From the NCBI GenBank assembly GCA_009829735.1, contig CM020618.1, positions 12,057,119 to 12,121,118 on the forward strand: a DNA stretch of 64,000 bases, in the 5' to 3' direction. The position numbers were made by a program, and so were the translations under genes. The DNA comes from Pyropia yezoensis (lineage: Eukaryota > Rhodophyta > Bangiophyceae > Bangiales > Bangiaceae). This document shows, one piece after another, positions 34,863 through 44,239 of the stretch; position 1 is the stretch's first letter; the number at the start of each line of letters is the position of its first letter. Below the pieces are notes generated by a model that was not told the DNA's origin, made no database searches, and saw only the letters and a program-made list of their open reading frames with translations.

Positions 34863-35331
34863 TGTGGCAAAAACCACTTACACACACGGCACCCAAGTTG
34901 GGGCGGTGTACAAGGGCTGCCTCCCGTGTCGGGGGAACCGGAAGAAGTGCAAGTCGCACACACTCTGTCCCTGTTGTGGGGCAAACCCCCCACTGACAAA
35001 CAAGAGGATGGTGTGTGGTCCAACAGTTTCTTGGTCGGGACGGGGACGCAGGGCCAAGCCCCGCTGTCCCTCCCCTTATCCCCCCAGGGTCCCCTCAGAA
35101 TCTCGCCACTCAGAATCTCCCACCCCAGCACCTGCCCACCGGGCCACACGAAAATTCAAGACGATAAATGCAGAAAACCCTCAAATCCAAGTTGGATTTA
35201 CTACTAAGCTAACTATCCCAAACTTAGGGAATACGGACCCAAATGCAGGGGGAGGAACGGATCAGGCTAGTGGCCTGCCGCCCCTTGCATGGCACGTGTT
35301 TCCCCCGTACCTGGGGGTCAATACTGCCACA
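34863..35331 (-). repeat. 3' LTR (C) of the complete chromovirus
   Basis: 469 bp, TGTGGCA...TGCCACA, essentially identical to LTR D. The host reading frame from 33901 passes through it without a stop. Confidence 0.95.
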
Positions 35332-35344
35332 CTCCCCTCTCCTC
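35332..35344 (-). promoter_or_regulatory. Polypurine tract
   Basis: The minus strand reads GAGGAGAGGGGAG immediately upstream of the 3' LTR, the expected position and composition of the plus-strand primer for reverse transcription. Confidence 0.8.
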
Positions 35345-35669
35345 AGTTCCGACCGACCCGGTCGGCCCTGTGAGGGGGTGCGTAAACGCACGTCTCGGCG
35401 TTGGGGGCGCGACTTGCTGTCCCCCCTTGAGTACGTAACGCGGATGTGGAGGCGGTCACGTTGACCGCCCCTCTCCTCAAGCTTGCCCACTCGGCAGCTT
35501 GCTCTCCCCGGTTCGCACTTCACCATCACCACCACCTCCCCTTCACCTTCCACTGGGCCGCCCCACGCTGGGGAGGCCACCCGTCTACCCACGATCCGAG
35601 TCCCCCTCAACTCGAGGCGGGTCTCGTGCCGCTGTAGCCAGGGCGTCTCTCCCCAACTTGGGGAGAGCC

Positions 35670-37613
35670 ATGGCGACCCCGGGGGTGGAGACGGACTCTC
35701 TCGACGAACGTATGGAGGACACCTCCTACGGTGCAGCGCCCGCCGGGACTTCCGGCGGGGGCTCCGCGATCGCTCCGGGGGATGGGACTCCCGCGTCACC
35801 CGGCTTTGGGTTGACGGCGGGATCTCCCCCGGAGGCGGGACAAGTTGTCCCGCGTGAGGCCTTGGGGCGGTGGTTTTACCCCGCTTGGCCTCTATATGAG
35901 GAGGGGTTGACTGTTCTTCGCTGTGGCCGACTTGGCGCAGCGATGGGTCGGGTATGGGACCGCCTACGGGAGACGTATCCCCGTAGGGTCGGGTTCCCTG
36001 CCGGCTTCAGGACGGACCAGTTTGCCTTCCTGGACGACGAGGAGGTCGAAGACGTACAGCGGGCCAAGGCCATGGTGGACCGCGGGGGAACTATCCCGGG
36101 TCCCGGCGACTTGCCGACCTTTACTTGGGACGCGGTGGCAACTCGCCCCCCGTACCTTCACGAGGCCGATCCGCACACTCATCACTTTGATGTGCGGATG
36201 GAGAAGGACTTCCGGCGAGGTCCCTACTTGGTGACCTCGGCTCAACTTGAGTTTCCTCAGCAGTCTGCTGCCAGTAAGGAGCAGTACTATCCGAAGAAGC
36301 CCGAGTGGTGGCCTCAAGTTGAGGTCCCCTATGGGTTCCCGGCGTTGCTACCACGGTTGCTTGACCACTTCGGCTCCGTCATGTTGACGGCTGGCCCTGA
36401 TCACCTGGTGTGGGCCATGTTGGCCACCCAGTGGCTCCTCGAGGTCATGTCGATCTGGGTGTCTTGTGCTCAGCGGCGGGGGATGCTCTGGCATCTCCCC
36501 CTCCGGCTTATCCAAGGTTTGGAACAGCTCACCCCTCAGCTAGTTGTTAAGGGGTGCTCATCAGGACAACTCACTCTACTTGAGGAGATGCTCCGCCTCC
36601 ACAACTTTATCGAGTGGGAGAGCATCGAGCACAAGTTGCGCCGCCCTACTCGTGGGCCCAAGGACGATGGCGCACTTCGCCAGTTCGTATGGGTCGCTCG
36701 TGAACTTCATGACGGCCGTGTGGTCCTACGAGAGGGGTTGGGCATCGGGGACTACCCGTATGCCCCGGGGGTGGATCGCCACACTGCGCCACCCCCGGAC
36801 AAGGCCATAGTTATGGCCGTGCCCTCACATGATGACCATATGACTCAACCCACTGCGGGGGCCCCAAGTCGGGGTCGCAGTTACACCCGGGTCCCGCCAC
36901 CTCGGCGTGCCCCTCCGCTTCCTCCTGTCCCCTACCAGCCGCACGGGGACATCCCGATTAGCGTGGCCGTTGAGTCGTCCACCCCGGTGTCCCCCAACTT
37001 GGGGGCCACTCTCCTGACGGTATACCCCAAGTTAGTGTTACCGCCCACGCCTCTAACCTCAGAGATGATGATCACCACGTTGGTGCGCACCATTTCCTGG
37101 TTGGCCGCGTCGACCGCAACCCTTCAAACTTCCGAGACTCCTCAACTTGAGGAGCGCGTTCGTACTGCAGTGGCGACCGCGAGTTGCGAGTCGGTGGCGG
37201 AGTTTATGACGGCCGAGTTGGCTCGCATTGGGGCTATTATGCCCCAGCCAGCCCCACTTGGGCGTGGCAAACGTCGTGCGAGCCGGGCATACTCGCCTCC
37301 TCGCCGTCGTCGCCGACGCTCGCGGCGCTCTCCCTGCGTGTCGGAAGACGAGTTGTCTTACTCCGTCTCGGAGTCCTCGACTCCGTCAGAGTCGGAGTCG
37401 GTCCGGCGTCTGCGTCGCCAACTTGCGCGCAAGACTAAGCAGAAGAGCAGCCGCGGTCGTCGCCACTTGCGCGACCGTGAGGGGCGCGACGGGTCCGACT
37501 TGGAGCCGCCGGCCCCTCCGACTGGTGGGGAGCGTTATCGCCGGGGGTCTCGCCGCTCGCCTCCACGTGAGGGCGAGGGCCGTGGGGTTGGAGAGTCTAG
37601 CATGCATGCCTAG
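35670..37613 (+). CDS. Antisense ORF inside the chromovirus, 647 aa, RS-rich tail
   Basis: It lies between the 3' LTR and the end of pol, on the strand opposite to gag-pol. The start was chosen at ATG 35670 (GAGCCATGGCG); the frame is open further up to a TTG at 35499. Residues 1-60 are Ser/Gly/Pro-rich. Residues about 65-390 are a varied, ordered-looking region (LGRWFYPAWPLYEEGL, KKPEWWPQVEVPYGFPALLP, HLVWAMLATQWLLEVMSIWV). A Pro-rich linker follows, and then a strongly Arg/Ser tail (YSPPRRRRRRSRRSPC) resembling SR-protein and nuclear-localisation segments. It stops 112 bp from the pol stop, tail to tail. Antisense ORFs at this position are known in some plant Ty3 elements such as Grande, but I recognise no homologous protein. 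Balanced amino-acid use argues against a mere shadow, since there is no sense gene under it. Confidence 0.7.
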   Translation: MATPGVETDSLDERMEDTSYGAAPAGTSGGGSAIAPGDGTPASPGFGLTAGSPPEAGQVVPREALGRWFYPAWPLYEEGLTVLRCGRLGAAMGRVWDRLRETYPRRVGFPAGFRTDQFAFLDDEEVEDVQRAKAMVDRGGTIPGPGDLPTFTWDAVATRPPYLHEADPHTHHFDVRMEKDFRRGPYLVTSAQLEFPQQSAASKEQYYPKKPEWWPQVEVPYGFPALLPRLLDHFGSVMLTAGPDHLVWAMLATQWLLEVMSIWVSCAQRRGMLWHLPLRLIQGLEQLTPQLVVKGCSSGQLTLLEEMLRLHNFIEWESIEHKLRRPTRGPKDDGALRQFVWVARELHDGRVVLREGLGIGDYPYAPGVDRHTAPPPDKAIVMAVPSHDDHMTQPTAGAPSRGRSYTRVPPPRRAPPLPPVPYQPHGDIPISVAVESSTPVSPNLGATLLTVYPKLVLPPTPLTSEMMITTLVRTISWLAASTATLQTSETPQLEERVRTAVATASCESVAEFMTAELARIGAIMPQPAPLGRGKRRASRAYSPPRRRRRRSRRSPCVSEDELSYSVSESSTPSESESVRRLRRQLARKTKQKSSRGRRHLRDREGRDGSDLEPPAPPTGGERYRRGSRRSPPREGEGRGVGESSMHA

Positions 37614-37724
37614 TTGGCAGCTGCCTTTGTTGTGAGAGTGTGAGGGTTAGGGCTGTCGTTAAAAGCCACTCTGCGTACCACTTCGACTTGAAGCACTCTC
37701 TTGGAACTGTTGCTCGGCCTTCCC

Positions 37725-40700
37725 TCACGTTGAGGGAGGGCTGTTAGGGTCTATCTCATTCCGGGCACAGTATGCCCGGACCTTCTCAGCGGGAAGGTCC
37801 TCCACATATTCCCACGTATCATCCTGGGCTTTGTAGCCGAACCAACGCACCCTCAACATGAGGCGGTCAGTGTCCTCATCCCAGCCGTGGTCGATGAACT
37901 TATCGAACACGTACTCCTGCGGGCCCTGTTTGGCCGCAGGCAGTGAGGGGAGGCGCCACGCTTCCAACGCACGCGCCCAAGCTGGGTCGCCTGCAGGCGG
38001 TGGTGCAACTTTGACCACGTCCTGTCCGTTCACTGTGCGGACCCCATCGTCACTTTCGATGGTGAAGCGCCGCCCATCAGTACGAAGGACCTGGTACGGC
38101 CCCTTCGTCTGGAATACAAACTTACCCCCAGTTGGGGTGTGTGAGTGAACCAATACCCAGTCACACTGCTCCGGGACATGCTTAGTATTGCGCACCTTTT
38201 TGTCAAATGTACGCTTGTAGCGCTTTTGTGCTTTGTCAATCTCAGCCCTGACTTTAGGGATGAGTTTTTCAAGCCTAGCAGCGAACTCCGCCTTACTCTC
38301 AGTAGGAGTAGGCGTACTGCCACCATCCTCCCTAGTTGGGAGCGGCCGCCGCACGGCAATAGACCGCACGCGGCGGGGGGTCACAAAAGCGAGGGGTACT
38401 TCCCCGGTAGATGAGTGAACCTGCGAATTGTAGGCAGTGGTAAGAATAGAAATGTAGTGGTCCCACGTTTTCACGTGCTCACTCACATAGTGGCGCAGCT
38501 GCCGAACAATAGTTTTGTTGAAGCGCTCCACCTGCCCATTAGTTTGTGGGTGGTAGGGGGTAGCATAGTTTGCCTTAACCCCCAACATATCCAGCACTCC
38601 CTGAAACAGTACAGACGCAAATTGCGGTCCATTGTCCGATAGTGTACTATCCGGAATGCCATACGCGGCAACCCAGTGATCTAGGAAGGCTGACACGACC
38701 GACATGGCCGTGATCTCTGCCAGTGGGATCGCTCGCTTAAGTTTCGTGAAGCGGTCACAGATGACCAGGAGGAACTGGTTGCCCTCCTCGGCCACTGGCA
38801 GTGGCCCAAGGATGACCATCGCCAACGCGGCAAAGGGCTCCTTGGCCGGGAACAATAGCATAGCCGTAGTAGGCCGTCGTTCCATCAGACGGTTCTGTGC
38901 ACAACTTGTGCAGGCAGCCACCCAGCTGTAGATGTCCACCACTATGGACGGCCAGTAGTACCTGGTCCTGAGGGTCTGGTAGAGCTTACTAGACCCCAGG
39001 TGTCCACCTGTGGGAGCGTTATGCTCCCTCTCAAGGATACTGTCCTTGAGGGATGCGGGGACGACAAGTTGTTCGGTCCCCTGGAATACCTCCCTCCTCA
39101 TGAGGAGGCCATCGTCTCCCAGAAAGAACCGCGTCTCCGCCATTGTATCCAGGGTATCCCTCTGCGACTTGCAGAAAGGATCCTCGGCCTGGGCCTTCAC
39201 CACCTCGTCCAGGGGCAGGGGCAAGTACTTCTTGTTCCCTGGCGCCTCGGGGTTCGACGCCTGACCCGAGCGCGTGATTACCCCCACGATGGGGATGTCC
39301 TTATCGACTGGATTAGTGTCCAGCCCCTCGGTAGGTACCCGAGAGAGGCCGTCGGCAAGGGCATGTTGCCGGCCAGGTCGGTACTCAATATCAAAGTTGA
39401 AGGGTGCCAGTCGCACCCTCCACCGATTGAGACGAGTGTTCGTACAATCCGTCTTAAAGATGAACTGCAACGCGCGGTGGTCACAGCGGATGAGGAACTT
39501 CTCACCCTCTAGGTAGTGACGAAGTGACGTCACCGCCCACACCACTGCGAGTCCTTCCAACTCGGTGACTCCGTAGTTCTTTTCGGCCGAGTTCAGCCCC
39601 TTGCTGAAGTATCCCACCGGCAAGTACTCCTTGTCCGGCTGCTGCTGAAGCAACACACAACCAAGTTGGTCGTAGCTAGCGTCCACATCCAGGATGTAGT
39701 GGCCTTCCAACCTGGGAATAGCCAAGATGGGGAGCTTCAGCAGAAGGTCCCGAAGAGTCTCAAAGGATTCCTGCTCCACCCGACTTGGGGGAGGCAGGTT
39801 CTTCGGTAGCGTTGAGCTCACTAACTCATTCAACGGTTTCGCCACCTTGGCGAAGCCCTTGGTGAAACGTCGGTACACGTTACACATCCCGAGGAAGCTC
39901 TTCATCTGGGTCTGGGTCCCGGGGTACTGAGCCTTACGGATGGCCCTCAAGCTTTTCTCGTTGACGCTGAGACGCCCCGGACGGACAACATGTCCCAAGT
40001 ATTCCACCTCTTGAGTGGAGAGGTGGCACTTACTCGCCTTCAGTGACACACCGGCGTCAGCAAGTAGCTTGAACACCTGGCCAAGATGGCCAATGTGTTC
40101 CTCCGGACTTCGGGAGAACACAATGATATCGTCTAGGTACACGAGACAGATCTGCCACCGTACTCCGGCCAGAATCATGTCCATAGAGCGCTGGAAAGTT
40201 GCCGGCGCGTTACACAGGCCAAGCGGTAGACGCTTGCACTGGTAGGTACCACAGTGACAGGTAAAGGTAGTTTTATGCCTGTCCTCCGGGGCAATGGGAA
40301 TTTGCCAGTACCCCGCGTTACAGTCCAGGGTAGAGAACACGTTCGCCTCCCCCAGGGAGTCCAGACAGTCGTCCATCCTAGGTAGGGGATAACTGTCCTT
40401 CACTGTGCTCTCGTTGAGCTTACGGTAGTCGATACAGAACCGGGGGGTCCCATCAACTTTGGGGACGATAACCACCGGACTCGCCCACTCGGCGTTACTG
40501 GCCTCGATCACTTCGAGGGCCTCCATGCGAGCAACTTGCTCCTTAACGAGGGCCCTTGAACGAGGTCCTCCCCTATACGGTTGTTGGCGTATAGGGGGTG
40601 CACCGGGCTTCAACTCGATCCGGTGTTGGGTGGCTCTCATGAGTCCCAATTGACCATCCCACAACTTGTGATATTGGTCCAAGAGGCGTTCAACTTGAAC

Positions 40701-40880
40701 CCTCAACCTGGGTGGGACACCCTCCATGTTCACATGGGGCCGAGGAGAGGCGGCCGACTTGGCTTGATGCTTCTCCTTTCCGGACTTCGGGTCGCTACTT
40801 GCGCCCGCGTTGAGGGTGACCGCTACTACCGGTCCCTCGTGTTGGTCGATATAGCCGAACTTGGCTCCCGACTTGAAGTA
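37725..40880 (-). CDS. pol: Pol: reverse transcriptase, RNase H, integrase, chromodomain
   Basis: The frame is open from the codon after the TAG at 40881; the first ATG is 40733 (residue numbers from there, 1,002 aa). RT: FCIDYRKLN about 99-107, FSTLDCNAGYWQI with Asp 136, and YLDD 199-202. RNase H: ILDVDAS 347-353. Integrase: zinc-binding H571, H578, C608, C611; the core has Asp 700 (SDNGPQF) and Glu 736 (NGQVERFN), but the expected first catalytic Asp is Val 640 (AMVILGPLP). Chromodomain: 945-995 (YVFDKFIDHG, RVRWFGY, DDTWEYVEDLP) with the aromatic cage positions present, so the family is a chromovirus that would target marked chromatin. The frame is shared with the upstream protease. Confidence 0.93.
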   Translation of the reverse strand, partial: YFKSGAKFGYIDQHEGPVVAVTLNAGASSDPKSGKEKHQAKSAASPRPHVNMEGVPPRLRVQVERLLDQYHKLWDGQLGLMRATQHRIELKPGAPPIRQQPYRGGPRSRALVKEQVARMEALEVIEASNAEWASPVVIVPKVDGTPRFCIDYRKLNESTVKDSYPLPRMDDCLDSLGEANVFSTLDCNAGYWQIPIAPEDRHKTTFTCHCGTYQCKRLPLGLCNAPATFQRSMDMILAGVRWQICLVYLDDIIVFSRSPEEHIGHLGQVFKLLADAGVSLKASKCHLSTQEVEYLGHVVRPGRLSVNEKSLRAIRKAQYPGTQTQMKSFLGMCNVYRRFTKGFAKVAKPLNELVSSTLPKNLPPPSRVEQESFETLRDLLLKLPILAIPRLEGHYILDVDASYDQLGCVLLQQQPDKEYLPVGYFSKGLNSAEKNYGVTELEGLAVVWAVTSLRHYLEGEKFLIRCDHRALQFIFKTDCTNTRLNRWRVRLAPFNFDIEYRPGRQHALADGLSRVPTEGLDTNPVDKDIPIVGVITRSGQASNPEAPGNKKYLPLPLDEVVKAQAEDPFCKSQRDTLDTMAETRFFLGDDGLLMRREVFQGTEQLVVPASLKDSILEREHNAPTGGHLGSSKLYQTLRTRYYWPSIVVDIYSWVAACTSCAQNRLMERRPTTAMLLFPAKEPFAALAMVILGPLPVAEEGNQFLLVICDRFTKLKRAIPLAEITAMSVVSAFLDHWVAAYGIPDSTLSDNGPQFASVLFQGVLDMLGVKANYATPYHPQTNGQVERFNKTIVRQLRHYVSEHVKTWDHYISILTTAYNSQVHSSTGEVPLAFVTPRRVRSIAVRRPLPTREDGGSTPTPTESKAEFAARLEKLIPKVRAEIDKAQKRYKRTFDKKVRNTKHVPEQCDWVLVHSHTPTGGKFVFQTKGPYQVLRTDGRRFTIESDDGVRTVNGQDVVKVAPPPAGDPAWARALEAWRLPSLPAAKQGPQEYVFDKFIDHGWDEDTDRLMLRVRWFGYKAQDDTWEYVEDLPAEKVRAYCARNEIDPNSPPST

Positions 40881-41708
40881 CTAGGGCGACGAGCTCAGGT
40901 TCATCACCTGCATCCTCCACGGGACTCCGGCTTTGGAGTCCATTGTGCCAAGGGCAACATGCACTTGGTGCTTGCGAGCAAGACGGGGGTAAGGGTGCAC
41001 CAACCCGTTCCCCGTATAATCAGTTACAACGTCAACGTGCGCCACCGAGTTGGGGGGCAACGTGACTTTACGGGCTAAACGCAGGGTAGCAGTAAACCCT
41101 TCTCTCACAGAGCAAATAGGCTTCGACTGTGAGACTGTCACAGAAGCCACAGGCTTTCCCTTACCAAGGATGGGGATGGTTTCCCCATTCATCAACTTGA
41201 CCCAATACTCAGGGCCACAAATCAAAGGCACTTGTGTAACAACATAAGGGGTACCCAGAAGCAGGGGTACCGATATATTCTCAACTACTCCATAGGTCAC
41301 GTAGACCTCATGGGTCCCCAACCTAGTTGGTAGGGTCACGGCACCGACGATGGGAAGTACCCCACCATTGTTATCGATCAGATGGTCAGCTTTAGACCTC
41401 CAGCGTTGGAGCTTCATCTCCTTTGGTAATAGCGACTTGCGTATCAAGGAGGCTCCTGACTTGGTATCAAGTACGATACGGGCACAGCAGGCACGGCCGG
41501 GGGCAAGTTGCACCCGTCCGGCCACCTGGAAGTTCTCACCCGTCAGCACCGCGATGACCCGACGTGGGTTTACGTTCTTGGGGAGTCCTACCCGAGGTGG
41601 GCGGACTCCCTTAGGTCGCCGCAGTATCCGGCACGGTTGGTTCGTCCTCTTGACCCACTTGGCCGAGGCTGCCGTTGTGAGCTTCGGACGGCCAGCTCCA
41701 ACGGTCAT
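40881..41708 (-). pseudogene. pol: Protease region of pol, active site altered, ends in TAG
   Basis: Starts at ATG 41708, whose bases overlap the gag TGA as ATGA. The retropepsin signature reads LDTKSGASL instead of the LDTGSGASL of copy A (codon 41462-41460 AAG versus GGG), which removes the conserved Gly next to the catalytic Asp. The frame ends at TAG 40883-40881, but the next codons continue in the same frame into RT without another stop. The TAG is either a nonsense change or a readthrough site. Confidence 0.8.
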
Positions 41709-43651
41709 TCGTTTCCCGCCGACTTGGCGTCCGAATCTGAGGACGAAGGGGAAGACGACGAGTCCGAGGACGACGTGTCCGCCCCCTCCGCCGAGGGTGT
41801 GGCGACCGCCACTACCGGTCGAGGTCCACTCTCGCGGCGCGAACGTACTTCGTTCGTAGCCGACTTCTTACTCGCATTCCTAACAAGTTGTTGGATGCGT
41901 TTACTCAAGTTGGGGCAATCATATGCCCAGTGTCCATCGGAGTTGCAGTTCCAACACCGATTATCAGTTCCCGGAGGGGTCTTCCCAACTGGGGAAGACG
42001 AAGAGATACCCTGGGAAGTTCCCACGGCAGCTACCACCCTCTCCTTGCGGATTCGGCGTGCCTCTCTCAACTCTCTGGCCTGGCGCGCCTCCTCCCGTTC
42101 CTTGGCCAACTCGGCTTGACGCTCCTGGCGTTGTTCCTCCCGCAACTTGCGGTAGGCCTCGCCTCTGCGGTAGGCGAACCTAGCCAACTCGGCCAGGGTC
42201 GCCCGGGCAGTGTTATGCTCCCGGGTCTCCATCCGGACTGATCAATGGAGTCCCTCCACAAACCGACTCTTTACCACAGCTTGTGGATGAAGAAACCCAC
42301 AAAGATTGTTGAGCTTACGGACTCGCTCCGCGAAGGACAACTCGTCCTCCGCCTCTTCCTGATGGGCTTGCGTAAACTCCTCGACTTGAGAAGCCAACGC
42401 CGCTTCATCAACCATGGCTCTCAACAACCAGTTGACGAGCTCCAAATAGGACGTCACCTCACCAGCGCCTCCACTTGAGGAGCTGGGCATGACGGACATA
42501 AGTTCTGTCCGCAGGTCTCCCTTCGTAAACTCCTGTAGCATGTAGAAAGCCATGCCTTCACTTATGGCATTGTCGTCACAGGCTTTTGTGAAACGACGTA
42601 GGAACTCAAAGACACGGAGGGGGGGAGTTCCATCCCACTCCGCTTTGTGCCCAAAAGAGTGAAGTGCATTCTTCTTGGCACGGCCCATGGCTTGGGCCTG
42701 GTCAGGACCATACGCCACCGACCTATTGTGGAGGGCGTAGGTCTCACAATCAAAGATCCTCTGGTAGACAGGGTTGGCTACCTGGATCTTGGGCGGCACC
42801 TCACGTTGAGGGAACAGCCGCTGTGGCACTGGGGTAAGTTGACCCTCAGTGCCCATAGTCTGGCGCGGCGCGCTTGGTGTAGCCGCCGGCGTTTCCGGGG
42901 GGAGCTCCCCCATGAAGGGCGTACGCCCCACCGAGTATGGTGTGGCTCCCTCGTTGGGAGTCGCAGGTGTCGCCCCCTGTTCGGGGCGACCCGAGATAGG
43001 CGTGAGGAGGGATTCCCCCTGCGCCTGCGGGCTCGAAAGCCCCGATCCGGTTTGGACATTAAGGCCATCTGGCAAACTCGCCACAATCTGATTCAGAATA
43101 GTATTCGCCATCGTGACCACCAGGTCCGGCAAAGTCTGCCGCAACACATCGGTCGCCTCCCGACGGACAATTTCCGCGAGGAGTGGATTGACGACTCCAG
43201 TTGAGTCTCGGTCCACCTCCGGGAGTCCACCTGAGGGGTAACCACGTTCTTCAGGGGTCTCTACCGGGGGCATGGGCACGAGCCCATCGCCGACCAACGG
43301 AGGTCCGCCGTCCCCCGAAAGCCTAGTTGGCGACGGCTCCAAGCCAAAGTTGGCTCCAACCCGAGTGGAACCCGCGGGGACAGTCCTCACCCCTTGGGAC
43401 GTTCCCGTTGAGTGTACCACACGGTGGCCAGACTTCGGCCCACCCACATCAGAAGTGTCACCCGAGTGAACTCCCGACTGAGTCAGGGTGGCCTGTTGCC
43501 CGCCCGCACTTCCAGTCCTGCTGGCTTGAGGGACCTCTAGTCCCTCTGTGACCCCAGGTAAACCCACCTGTGTCTCACCAGTATTCAAAGGCACTGAAGT
43601 ACGTGCGTCACCCGTGTACTCCCCGGACGACGGGGGGTCCGAACTAGCCAT
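41705..43651 (-). pseudogene. gag: Gag with one premature TGA
   Basis: ATG 43651, colinear with the intact gag of copy A. At 42244-42242 the Trp codon of the FVEGLHWSVR block is TGA, which splits it into an N-terminal 469-codon part and a C-terminal part (42232-41705) holding the CCHC knuckle (CWNCNSDGHWAYDC). The change is a single G-to-A transition in the sense strand. The rest is well conserved with copy A. Confidence 0.88.
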
Positions 43652-43753
43652 GTTGGCTGACGATCCGTATGACACGGTCCAAGTCCACCGTTCCTCTGAG
43701 ACAGAGGGCCCCCTACACCCGGGTGCACCCGAAGGTAAAGTTTACCTCTTTCC

Positions 43754-43768
43754 CCTGCTGCTCCACCA
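43754..43768 (-). promoter_or_regulatory. Primer-binding site
   Basis: TGGTGGAGCAGCAGG on the minus strand, two bases inside the 5' LTR, identical to that of copy A. Confidence 0.72.
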
Positions 43769-43770
43769 AA

Positions 43771-44239
43771 CGTGGCAAAAACCACTTACACACACGGCAC
43801 CCAAGTTGGGGCGGTGTACAAGGGCTGCCTCCCGTGTCGGGGGAACCGGAAGAAGTGCAAGTCGCACACACTCTGTCCCTGTTGTGGGGCAAACCCCCCA
43901 CTGACAAACAAGAGGATGGTGTGTGGTCCAACAGTTTCTTGGTCGGGACGGGGACGCAGGGCCAAGCCCCGCTGTCCCTCCCCTTATCCCCCCAGGGTCC
44001 CCTCAGAATCTCGCCACTCAGAATCTCCCACCCCAGCACCTGCCCACCGGGCCACACGAAAATTCAAGACGATAAATGCAGAAAACCCTCAAATCCAAGT
44101 TGGATTTACTACTAAGCTAACTATCCCAAACTTAGGGAATACGGACCCAAATGCAGGGGGAGGAACGGATCAGGCTAGTGGCCTGCCGCCCCTTGCATGG
44201 CACGTGTTTCCCCCGTACCTGGGGGTCAATACTGCCACA
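43771..44239 (-). repeat. 5' LTR (D) of the complete chromovirus
   Basis: 469 bp; its gag-proximal terminal base is C instead of T (CGTGGCA). By eye this is the only difference from LTR C. Its plus-strand Cys-rich frame continues in frame into the host sequence beyond 44240. Confidence 0.95.

Larger units (their letters stand above)
34863..44239 (-). mobile_element. Complete Ty3/gypsy chromovirus, copy 1 (9,377 bp, TSD ATCTG)
   Basis: The two 469-bp LTRs (34863-35331, 43771-44239) differ at one base by eye (the terminal T/C at 43771). The flanking duplication ATCTG is perfect (34858-34862 and 44240-44244). Order on the minus strand: 5' LTR, primer site, gag, protease, RT-RNase H, integrase, chromodomain, polypurine tract, 3' LTR. 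A long plus-strand ORF sits between pol and the 3' LTR. Lesions: TGA in gag (42242-42244), DTG changed to DTK in protease, an in-frame TAG between protease and RT (40881-40883), and the first integrase catalytic Asp changed to Val (codon 38816-38814). The copy is young but coding-defective. Confidence 0.95.

Noticed and set aside
43713..44057. Minus-strand open frame in the Ty3 LTR, seen in three LTR copies
   Set aside because: Expected from low stop density and overlap with the plus-strand frame; no motif comparable to the Cys cluster.
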